Below, one piece after another: positions 34,704 through 43,821 of a stretch of DNA of 64,000 bases; the stretch's first letter is position 1; each line of letters opens with the position of its first letter. The stretch lies in the NCBI GenBank assembly GCA_015680685.1, contig MNCI01006000.1, forward strand, positions 451,974-515,973, written 5' to 3'. The stretch comes from Gnetum montanum (taxonomy: Eukaryota; Streptophyta; Gnetopsida; Gnetales; Gnetaceae). The notes beneath the pieces were generated by a model. It was not told where the DNA came from. It ran no database searches and was given only the letters and a program-made list of their open reading frames with translations. The position numbers and the translations under genes are program-made.

Positions 34704-35037
34704 TCTTTGCTACGAAATTTTTCTGACTCAGATTTATATGTGAATTATAAATTGAGTGATTTGAGTTGTATTGAACGGATGAATAAAATCAGTTGACTCT
34801 TGTAATTGTACATCATTACATGTATATGTATAAATTTTTTTTGTTGATTTTGAGTTTAATTGTAAACAAGACACGACAATGTAAAATGTTTTGGTTTGTT
34901 TTTGTGGTTTAATTATAGTGCACAAATGTAATTATAAATAGGACTGAAAGATAATTACGAAAAAGAACAACATGACAATGCAAGCGTAAATTCGAACAGT
35001 GAGCCGGAATTTGGGGAAAAACAAAGTATAAGTGGAT

Positions 35038-35300
35038 GATCTAGTTTAAGGCCATTTTGGGCCACATACGCACTATTTTAAGGCCATTTCAGGCCATATG
35101 CATAGTTTAATGCCATTTTTGGCACCAGCGTAAGCAAGGGACGTTTTGCATGACACTGGTGGATTTCTTGGTTGATCGACCATTTCTGATCATGGCTAGT
35201 TTTATGTCATTTTGGACATGATAGTTTAACGTCATTCCGGACTTGGAATATAGTTTGATGTATTTTTAGACTTGTTATAGTTTAACATCATTTCAGACAG
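35038..35300. repeat. Spacer-border repeats at the protease side of element B
   Basis: CTAGTTTAAGGCCATTTTGGGCC, TATTTTAAGGCCATTTCAGGCC, TAGTTTAATGCCATTTTTGGC, then TAGTTTTATGTCATTTTGGAC and TAGTTTAACGTCATTCCGGAC, with units of about 35-45 bp. They stand between the 3' end of the antisense gene and the protease, matching 19010-19530 in element C. Confidence 0.78.
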
Positions 35301-35311
35301 AGGGTTTTTTA

Positions 35312-36264
35312 TTATTTTAGTAATTTTTTGATTTTTCTCATTTTAACGTTAGGAGTAGCATTAATGGGTACAATTCTATATTCAGCATCCCCTTTGTTGA
35401 TCACGTTAAATGGTAATTCAGCCCAAGGGACATCTGATGGAATGGTTTCCATGTTGTTGTTTTCCAGCACTTCAGCATGTATCATGGTTTTTGTGTCAGT
35501 TGTGATTTCTAAATGAGGTTGTGCATGTACAATGTTAGGCTCGGGTATTTCTATTTTGGGTGGATTTTCTCTTTTGTTTAAAGGATGATCGCTTACCGAT
35601 TGTTGTTCATTTATGTCGTGTTGTCTAGGATCTTCAAGCTTAACCTCTAAACCTTGGTCTGTATCTATGTACGATGAGATGATGGGTGTAGCAGCCTCCC
35701 TGTGTATGACGATTTCACCACCTTCGTTAAGCATGTGGATCTCTTGGTGTATAGGGGAAGAGACTGCTTTCAGTTGGGACAACCAGGGCCTTCCCAATAT
35801 TAGGTTGAACCTTGGCATTTCATCGATTATCACAAAGTCGATGGATGTGGGGAATTGATCCCCTGCTATGAAGTCTAAGGTCACAGTGCCTTTGACTATC
35901 ACGCACGATCGCTGAATGATTTCAAACATGTAGTAGCGGTTGGTCTGATTAGCTCTGTAAGCCCCAGTTGTTCGAAGATGGGATATGGCACTACGTTTGT
36001 GGTGGCTCCATCATCTACATGGATCCTATGTATCTTGAACTGGTTTACTCTTATTGTTATAAACACAGGGGCTATTGTTACCTCTCCTATTTTCTCATCC
36101 AACTTGATGTTGTCATTGTGGAAACTTAGTGGCTTGGAAGTTGACCCTTGAGGCGAGTACATTACCGCATGAATTGAAGGTTCATTTGGAGGCAAGTCCT
36201 TGCTCACTGGGATAGATGTTAACATGCGCACTAAAGCTTCGTGATGGGTTTGTGATATTAACAC
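35312..36264 (-). pseudogene. pro: Element B aspartic protease
   Basis: The protease that would process Gag-Pol. In sense order: APVFITIRVNQFKIHRIHV, the active site HVDDGATTNVVPYPI with D-D-G intact, then IDFVIIDEMPRFNLILGRPWLSQLKAV and SPIHQEIHMLNEGGEIVIH. The C-terminal tail (IEIPEPNIVHAQPHLEI ... PWAELPFNVINKGD) runs to a stop at 35312, leaving 5-6 kb before RT. A frameshift near 35905 separates the active-site half (36264-35899) from the ILGRPWL half (35929-35312). A 113-bp stretch of its 3' part (35444-35556) also appears in the 5' LTR. Confidence 0.85.
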
Positions 36265-36869
36265 TAGGTCGTATAAGCTTAGTAAAGTGTTTTTTTGTTT
36301 TAGTGCCTGTGTGACCTATGTTAGAGCAGTCGCTAGATCTCTACTGTTGGGCGCGTGTTTATCGGCAGTGACTTGTTCCATCGGGCCCAACAGTTTTATC
36401 TCTCGCATAGTTGGTTTGTCAGTTTTATTTGGAGTCATTGATTCAGGCGTATCATGTTTTCTAGATGATTCACCTTCATGGCCTATGTTTGGTTTACCAT
36501 TAGATTGTGTCATAGGTATTGCGTTTAGCGGGGTAGGTTTAGGAGGTCCTAAGGCTAGCCGTTGATGCTCCTTTTCCAAGCTTTCGCGTGTAATTTTATC
36601 TGCTAGACATTCTCGTGTGTGATGTGGGGGTGTGGTTGGTTTTGAGGCCTCAGGTTACCTTTGGATTCGTACTATGTATGGAGAAGGACGGGGTTGCGGT
36701 TGGGCGGTCGCGTGCAGTTGAGTGTCAAACTGGCTAGGCACCTTGATGACATAGGGACTTGGTTTATTTTGTGTTTGGGAAATGGAGGATTGGGGATCAC
36801 TAGGACATTCGGGTGTCCTAACGACGTATGGATTTGGCCTAGCAAGAGGTTGTACCTCTGCTGTTGCAA

Positions 36870-36917
36870 NAACGTATGGATTTGGCCTAGCAAGAGGTTG
36901 TACCTCTGCTGTTGCAA
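36870..36917. other. Assembly gap with duplicated flank
   Basis: A single N at 36870 joins two identical 46-bp sequences. An unmerged contig overlap explains this better than a real duplication. Confidence 0.8.
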
Positions 36918-37075
36918 CCGCGGGTGGTACTCAGACTACGTAAGGGGCAGGCCGAGTAGGAGGGGTTGGTGAGTTTGCGGTAGCAGCGATGGAAGGTATG
37001 TGTACCACGTATGGTTTTTCATGGGTCGGGGTGTTAGGAGTTGCTATGGCAGGGGGTACTTGGATGACATAAGGC

Positions 37076-37100
37076 NNNNNNNNGGGGGGGGGGGGGGGGG
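37076..37100. other. Assembly gap, 8 Ns followed by a 17-G run
   Basis: Ns at 37076-37083 followed by Gs at 37084-37100. The homopolymer at the contig edge is probably a sequencing or assembly artefact in the P-rich coding linker (CCC codons on the minus strand). Confidence 0.8.
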
Positions 37101-37130
37101 TGAAGGTTGATATACGGGTGTTTGTACAGT

Positions 37131-39562
37131 GGGAAGAATATGCACTACAAATGGTTTATTGGGCGTTTGCTGCTCATGGTTGTAATAGAAAGTGTTAATG
37201 CTAGGTGTTTCAGGTTCATTATCGAGGTAGATTGTATTAATTACATACGGTGCCTCTTTGGTATTTAGCATATCTTTATACACACCCATGGCCTGGTTTT
37301 GCGGTTGGACAGGGTTGGCTTCATCAAAGGTGATCTGACCTCTGTCGATCATTTGTTGTATGTCTTGTTTTAGGGTGAAACAGTAATCCGTGCCATGCTC
37401 ATTGCATTGATGATAGTTGCAGAAACGATCCGTTCTAAAGCCTTTTGGTACTGGGGGTTCATCTGGCATTGCCAGGCTTGGGTTCTGAACTAGTTGACAG
37501 AACCGGTCATGCCTCTTGATTGCTGCAGGAGACAACTATTTATGTTTCATTAATCCAGCCTTCAAGAGCTGGTCGAATAGTTGCGACAGCTTCATAGGCA
37601 ATGGCATGTATTGGGAGGGTTATTTCCTCTTAAAGTTTCTCATACGATTCGGTGTTGGGTTCTGTGATGAGGATGATTCTGCCGTGGTCGCAGTAGTAGG
37701 TTTAGCGTAATTAGTAGGGGAAATAGGTGGTTTTCTTTGTTTTCCCACATTTTCTTGTTGGGTTTTCACTACTGCTACTATAGTTTTTTAGCCTTTTCTT
37801 TATCTTTCTTACTGTGTTGATTCTTAAAGGCTAAATATGCAGGATCGTGGCTATTTTGGGCCGCCTCCTCTATGTTTTTAATTTGTACAAAGGCTTGATT
37901 GAGGTTACATGCATTGAGGTAATATAACTTGGATTTGAAAAAGTTGTTGATAGCCCCTTTTAGAATGGTGAGCAGATACATTTGTGGGATCGGCTCATGG
38001 AGCTCTTTGAGAGCAATACTCCACCTTTGGATGAATTTTTGTACGGGTTCTAGAGGTGCTTGTTTGACCTGTATAAGGCTATTGAGTGTTGCTTTAGGTT
38101 TCAACTTATACTTGAACTTGGTGAAAAATTGATGTAACAACTCCTCTAGAGAAAATATTGAGTTTCTTGGCAAGGCCCAATACCAATCAAGTGCTCTCCC
38201 TACGAGGGACACAGGGAACACTCGCAAAATGGCATGTGGCCATGCCTGAAGTAGTGCGCACTCCAGTCTGAACGTTATGAGGTGAGCATTGGGGTCTGTC
38301 TCCCTGTTATAATTAGTTAGAGTTGGCAAAGATACACCCTAGGGTAAGGTTAGGGGTGGAACGGAAGAGCTAATGGGGTCATCGTGATAAAATTCCACTA
38401 CCTTCAACTCTCTGTCGGCAGCTTTCTTGAGGTGTTTGAACTCGTCAGTTAGTTCCTGCATTAGTTTTTTAGCATTAGCCTAGTCTTGAGTGCTAGGTGA
38501 GATGGCAAGTTGGGGATGTGGTATAGTATACAGATTGGATTGTTGAATAGTGGGTTGGAAGGTTGAAAGCTGTGTAGTTGGAGGTTGTACTTGTAGAATA
38601 TTCATAGCGGGTGGTATCAGGGACGACATATTATGGGCAAGGGGTTGCTGTTGTTGTGGTTGTGCTTGGGGAATATTAGCTTGCAAGATCATGTGAGGTG
38701 GTATGTTATAATAAGGGGGTTAATGTGATTGGGCACCAATCACTGTCCATTGCCCGGTCATGTTTTGTGTTGGAATCCCCTGAACTTGTTGGGTTACCAT
38801 TGTGAAGGATGTTCCTTGGGTTGGGACGCACGGCCTGTAATGAGCAGATGTATAGGCCAGTATTACGTGTAGCATTCCGATCACATGAGGTGGGAAGGTT
38901 GCTCCTACATTGTTTTGAGGGGGTTGCATTTGTAAGAACGGGGGTGCCGTGGCTAGAGGAATTGCGAGGGAAAGCGTGTTGACTTGAACATCGGTTGCTA
39001 GAGGAATGGGGATGAGAGTAGCTACATCTTGTTGAGGCACATGGGCTTGCATGATTTTGAACGGCTGGAGGGACGTAGTTTCGCCCGTGAATAGGTAAAA
39101 CAACAAGTTTGTATAAGTTTGTGGGCTGAGGGTGTGGTATGAGTCTTCATGCTCGGATTGAGCTGCGAACTCATCCTCCTCTTCCAGTTGAGGATTTACT
39201 ACAGGCTAATCTAGAGACTAGCTCTTTTGTAGGAGGATTTGTGTGATGAGCTCAGAGTAAGGCTCTGGAAGGGGGATGATATCATATGGGGAAGGAATGA
39301 ACTCTTGTCCTCCCCTGTAGAAAAGTTCATATTGCCTCTTAACTTCCATTTCAGCTGGGTCCACGGCCAGGACGACTTGTATTTTCACTCATATGAAATT
39401 GTACTAGTTTTGAATTATAACGTTAGATGATGGATTCCTCCCTTGAAATCTAAGAGACTGGCGAGGCCCCACTGTGGGTTGTACCACGGGCTGTTGAATG
39501 ACCATGGTGCCTACAAAGTCTGTGACCTGGGTGGTTGTAGCAGTGGGGTTTGCGGTGTTCAT
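37131..39562 (-). pseudogene. gag: Element B gag, broken
   Basis: Gag of element B. The likely start is an ATG at 39562 (MNTANPTATTTQ), preferred over an ATG 24 bp upstream by alignment with A's MNPINITTATTQ. Domains in order are the N-terminal VGPRQSLRFQGRNP (about 39470) with a stop near 39404; the Q/P-rich region (39106-38480); the gag core (38329-37778, with YNRETDPNAHLITFR, LDWYWALPRNSIFSLEELL, VQKFIQRWSIALKEL and LYYLNACNLNQAF); and a modified zinc knuckle CNYHQCNEHGTDYCFTLKQD near 37420. Many stops interrupt it. It lies downstream of a good primer binding site and LTR. Confidence 0.87.
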
Positions 39563-39609
39563 GATGAATGGTCGAGAATATGACACAGTGAAGGGATATG
39601 AAACTAGTA

Positions 39610-40247
39610 TGCTTGGTGTGGTGTAAACCTACATTCATGGTGTACAGTGTATAAACTGGGTCTCAGGGTATAGGCTTCAACGACCAGCGTGTAAGGGCAG
39701 CGTATAGGTATAGAGCGTATAGCGGCAGCGTAGAGAATATATGGCGTAAAGTGTATAGCGTATACGCTAAGCAACGTAGACAATGTCAGCGTATAGTGTA
39801 AATAGGGTTTATAGCATACAGAGTGTAGTGTATACTGGACAACAGTGTAGACAATTCTATGGCGTAGAGCGTATAGCGTATACGCTAAGCAACGTAGACG
39901 CTAGGAAGTTTGCAGATTATAAGTTTTAATCTCAACAGCATAGATGCTCAACAGCGTAGATGCTGGGAATTTGTAGACAGAATCAGGGTAAACTTAGCAG
40001 CGCAGATGCTGGACAGTGTAGATGCTAGGAAGTTTGCAGACAGGGTCGACGTAAACTCAGTGTAGACGTTGGGAGCTGTGAAGCCAGGGTTGGCGTAAAC
40101 GCAGCAGCGTAGATGGTAAGTTTTAGACGCTCAACAGCGTAGACGCTGGGAAGTGTGCAGACAGGGTCAGCGTATGCTCAACAACGTAGATTCTTAGCAG
40201 TGTAGATGTTTGGAGTTCTAAAGCACAGTAAGTTTTAGGTAGTTTGA
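39610..40247 (-). repeat. Element B leader with GCGTA-type repeats
   Basis: The leader between gag and primer binding site carries units such as GGCGTAGAGCGTATAGCGTATACGCTAAGCAACGTAGAC (twice, near 39740 and 39860) and CAGCGTAGATGCTGGGAATTTG, the same motif family and position as in element A. Confidence 0.8.
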
Positions 40248-40266
40248 GGCCCTCCTTCTAGCGCCA
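40248..40266 (-). other. Element B primer binding site
   Basis: TGGCGCTAGAAGGAGGGCC on the minus strand, 5 bp inside the LTR and identical to the element A site. Confidence 0.88.
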
Positions 40267-40271
40267 ATTTC

Positions 40272-41651
40272 TGTACCGTCCAAAATCGTCGTTCTCTGGC
40301 TGGAAGGAAACAAAAACCAGGAGATCTTTGGACACACATAGAAAACCATACCTTCACTTGAGGGCAAGCTAAAATTGACAAAGGTAGAGTACCTTGAGTG
40401 GTCCGCACGCGGATCAGGCAAGGATTTCCCCAAATGTACACCGAGGTGCTATACGCTGGGTTATATGCGAACGACATAACAGATGCAAAATGAAACGTAA
40501 ACGACGTAGCTAGTGTAAATAGAGTGTAAACGTACGAGGGCGTAAACAGCAAACATGCAACAATTAATGGAAAACTGTAATAGATTTTAGGAAGAAAATG
40601 TAGCAATATTAGTGCAAAGTGAGAATTACAATGCACCGGTCTAACGCAGTTGTGGCTTTCACACAAGGGGGACGAGTAGCTCTGGTGGATGTAGGGATGA
40701 CTGTGTGCTGGTTTCCATGTTGTTGTTTTCCAGCACTTCAGCATGTATCATGGTTTCTGTGTCAGTTGTGATTTCTAAATGAGGTTGTGCATGTACAATG
40801 TTAGGCTCGGGTATTTCTATTTNTTTTCTTTGGTTTGCTCCAAATTGCCAACCCCGTTCTAATGAAAAATTGGGGTTTTTATACATGTTTAGACGTTAGA
40901 ATTGGGTTGGCTGACACGTGGCGCATTGAACAGGTGCAAAAGAATGAAATGTTACAAGTGTACAATGTGCTGCATACGCTGGGCATATACGATGTATCTA
41001 CCATATTGAGCATATACGTTGGGCGTACATGCTATGAATGTTGGGCATATATGCTAGGCGTATACGCGGTGTCTTCTGGGCGTATACGCTGGGTGTGCAG
41101 GATGTATATGCTCAGCGTATAAACTCCAGGATGCCCGATGTCAACATCTGATGATTGCTCTGTTTGCGCAAGTTGATGCCTTGTACCAAATCTTGCTCTG
41201 AAATGTTGTTTCTTTGTCGTCTTCGGGGGTTGCATGCCGAGCGTATACACTGGGTGTATACGCTGTGACCGCTGGGTGTATACGTTGAGCGTATACGTTG
41301 TGAATGTTGGGCGTATACTCTAGAAATATACGCTATGAATGCTAGACTTGAGCGTATACTCTGGGCGTATACGCTGAGAATGTGTACTTGGGTGTATACG
41401 TTGGGTGTATACGCTGAAAATGTGAACTTGGGTGTATACGCTGGGCGTATACGCTGGAAACGCATACTTAGTGAAAACTAAGTATGTTTCACTCCAAAGT
41501 TGCCATTTCTGAAAGTAGATGTTGTCATGGTCATCGATGGGTCCCAAGGAACTGCTCCTCGTCGAGTTCGACTCTGCTTGAAGCTGTCGGTGGGCCCTTA
41601 AGCTCGATTCTTATTGGAAACATACTAAGCTTAGAATTTTGTGGTGTTTCA
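40272..41651 (-). mobile_element. Element B 5' LTR (1380 bp)
   Basis: Runs from TGTACCGTCCAAAATCGTCG to GTGGTGTTTCA; partner of 22940-24266. The primer binding site on its low-coordinate side marks it as the 5' LTR. GCGTATACGCTG arrays occupy about 40975-41460. A TATA-like sequence lies near 40875 on the minus strand. It is longer than its partner and contains a foreign 113-bp patch at 40710-40822 followed by an N at 40823. Confidence 0.92.
40710..40823. other. Misplaced 113-bp protease-tail patch plus N inside the LTR
   Basis: Bases 40710-40822 match 35444-35556 (3' part of B's protease) with one mismatch that I can see, and an N follows at 40823. The 3' LTR has unrelated, repeat-containing LTR sequence here. 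A gap-filling misjoin is the likely cause. Confidence 0.8.
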
Positions 41652-41656
41652 AGGGG
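41652..41656. repeat. Target-site duplication of element B, right copy
   Basis: AGGGG, identical to 22935-22939. Confidence 0.88.
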
Positions 41657-42110
41657 CCATTGTAAAATCGGCATGACTGCCTTCGTCAGAGTGGGATTCT
41701 AGATCGTCATGTCCGTCGTGAAGCTTTTCGTTACGAAACAAGGCCTTTAGTTCTTCTGGCGATGTTTACGCCATCAACATTTGATCTAGGATCCACCTTT
41801 GTTGATCTGTCAAGGGTATGAAAGTGGTAGGTGTAGGAATGAGTTCCTTCCCATTGTAGTACATGAGCTCGTACTCTCATTTTTCCTCAAGCTCTTGTGG
41901 GTACATAGGTAGGTTTGCCGCTAACTTAGCATAGAGGAAATTGTAGCTTTCCCTGCGCTGAGCCTGTCCCTCAGGCTCCTTGTTTTGTAACCTGAGGGAG
42001 TGGCATGGTTGCACCAGACTGAGTGGTTGCTCGACCATGGGAGGCGTGACTTGCATGGTCCAAGGGTTCTCAAGGCTAGTGGTGTCAATGGTAGTAGTTG
42101 ATGTAGTCAT
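41657..42110 (-). pseudogene. gag: Element C gag N-terminal part, separated by element B
   Basis: The start of C's gag. An ATG at 42110 opens a 77-codon frame with QPCHSLRLQNKEPEGQ and YNFLYAKLAANLPMYPQELEEK, the counterpart of SLRLQGRDPAAN ... YNFICIKMQAGL in A. A stop follows at 41877, after which homology continues (YELMYYNGKELIPTP) to the B insertion. The rest of the gene resumes at 22934. Confidence 0.8.
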
Positions 42111-42340
42111 TTTTTACGCGATTCATAGATAATGACAATAAAAGTAGAGATCGGAAGGACAAAGGTGAACTAAGATAATAATTGGGGGTTTTATCTTGTA
42201 GGACTCCAAAGGAATCGTCGAAGTGACTAATCTGCACCACACAGTTTCGTAAACAATCTTAGAGGTATTACGTTTACGTTGATTGCCAATGGGTACAGAC
42301 AGCTTACAAGACTACCTGTAAAACACGGATCGGATATGAA
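42111..42340 (-). other. Element C leader
   Basis: A short leader between gag and primer binding site. Unlike A and B it lacks dense GCGTA arrays. Only scattered copies such as TACGTTTACGTTG are seen. Confidence 0.6.
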
Positions 42341-42359
42341 GGCCCTCCTTCTAGTGCCA
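42341..42359 (-). other. Element C primer binding site
   Basis: TGGCACTAGAAGGAGGGCC on the minus strand, one base different from the A and B sites (G to A, a CpG-type change), 6 bp inside the LTR. Confidence 0.85.
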
Positions 42360-42365
42360 GAAAAC

Positions 42366-43821
42366 TATAACGACAAAAAACATTGGTCACTGGAAATACT
42401 GAACGAAAGTCCACGTATACAGTTCTAACCCCAGATTTGTGCGAGGACTGTGCTGGAGAGAAAAATGAATTCGAGGTGCCCTGAATAGTCTTTTTGATTA
42501 GATAGGGACTTATTTAATTAGTAAAAGATTTGGTAGTAATTTGATGGTGAAATGAATATTCTTTAGAAAGCGATGCGATGTTTTTAATCCTGAAAGCAAT
42601 TGAAGATAATGCAAATGATTTAGATAATATTTTCAAATTCATCTAACTAGAATGTAGGAGATCAGATTTGGTAGATAATATGATCACAAGATCTGGGATT
42701 TAATTCATGAAAAATAATATGTTTGATACAATGACTTTAGAAGGGCTTCGGTTTGGACGAAGCATATGCCAGTAACAAGAAAGTTATGTAAAGATGAAAC
42801 AAGCGAGGATCGATCTACCTTGATCTAGCCAATCTAGGCGCAAGGAAGTTAGACCTATGGGAGAATATCTGGTAACCGATTGTTTCTAATCAAGAATTCT
42901 TGTCAATCACCTTCGACATTCTCATAATCGCTGATTCTCTTTTGCTCTCTTGCTAACCTTGAAAGAAAAATTTTGCCAACCTCTCTTTGATCTTTGCCAA
43001 CTGGAGCATTTATAAGGTTAGGGTCAGGAGAAAAACATGGTTTAAGTGACGCGTGTCTTGAACTCATAAAATGCCATTGACTCAATGTGTTTTTGTTAAA
43101 GCTTACGACGCTATGTTGCGTAACGCATCGTAAACTACCCTCATGTGGGCTTTGACAACAGACTATCCTTTGATTATGCTGTAATACGCTAGAGAGCGTA
43201 TTGTGGCGTATGAACTACTAATGTCTAAATTGTGCTTGTCATTACTTGAATTATGCTGCATTACACTAAATTACGCATCGTAGCGTAATTCAACGTAAAA
43301 TAACGAAACTGAAAAAGTTGAAGTGTTGTTTCCATGCTTCCTGTATTTCTATCTTTTTCGAGGTTTTTACTATGCTGCATTGCATAAACCAGTGTAATGG
43401 GCCCCTTAACGGGGAAAGAAAACCCGCTGAAATGCACGTCATACTACAGGCTGTTTCTTAGGCCTTGAGATTTTTACTAGGCTATCAAAGTCTTGCGTGT
43501 TTTCCATCCTTGATGCTACGGTGGACTGTCTTTGATATTACGCTAAATAATGCGATGTTATGCTATGAAGCGTAATATGGCATATTTTGCCAAAAGTTAA
43601 GATTTTCAAAATAGATAACTTGCAAAGTTGGAATTTTTGCCGCTGTGCATCCATCTCTTGACTTTGTCTTCTGAAATTTGCTTGTGCTGTGCTGCGTAGC
43701 GTGGCGGGATGGACCTTCGATTGAAAAGGAACTTGTTATGTTGTGCTTTGTTGCAACCCTTTGTCTGAATTACCAGCCTTTTGCTGAGCTTCCGAGGCAT
43801 CAAAATTTTCATGGTGTTTCA
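42366..43821 (-). mobile_element. Element C 5' LTR (1456 bp)
   Basis: Partner of 7579-9034 and of equal length. Its start reads TATAACGACA rather than TGTAACGACA, so one terminal base has mutated; its end is CATGGTGTTTCA. A minus-strand TATA-like CCTTATAAATGC lies near 43006-43017. The 5 bp beyond are AACCT, matching GACCT at the other end except for one base. Confidence 0.92.

Larger units (their letters stand above)
36316..37130 (-). pseudogene. Element B Gag-protease linker with PYVVRVP repeats
   Basis: A proline-rich linker between zinc knuckle and protease. Reading on the minus strand gives at least six copies of P-[YF]-V-[VI]-x-[VI]-P: KPFVVHILP, PYVIQVPP, KPYVVHIPS, PYVV-stop-VPP, NPYVVRTPE and SPYVIKVPS, spaced by about 15-25 residues. 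One copy has a stop. The assembly is damaged here: an N at 36870 is flanked by two identical 46-bp copies (36824-36869 and 36872-36917), and Ns at 37076-37083 are followed by 17 Gs. Confidence 0.65.

Noticed and set aside
36661-36972. Plus-strand 103-codon frame with a repeated CCC-rich peptide
   Set aside because: It is the opposite strand of the PYVVRVP linker, and the repeat comes from the duplicated contig ends around the N at 36870.
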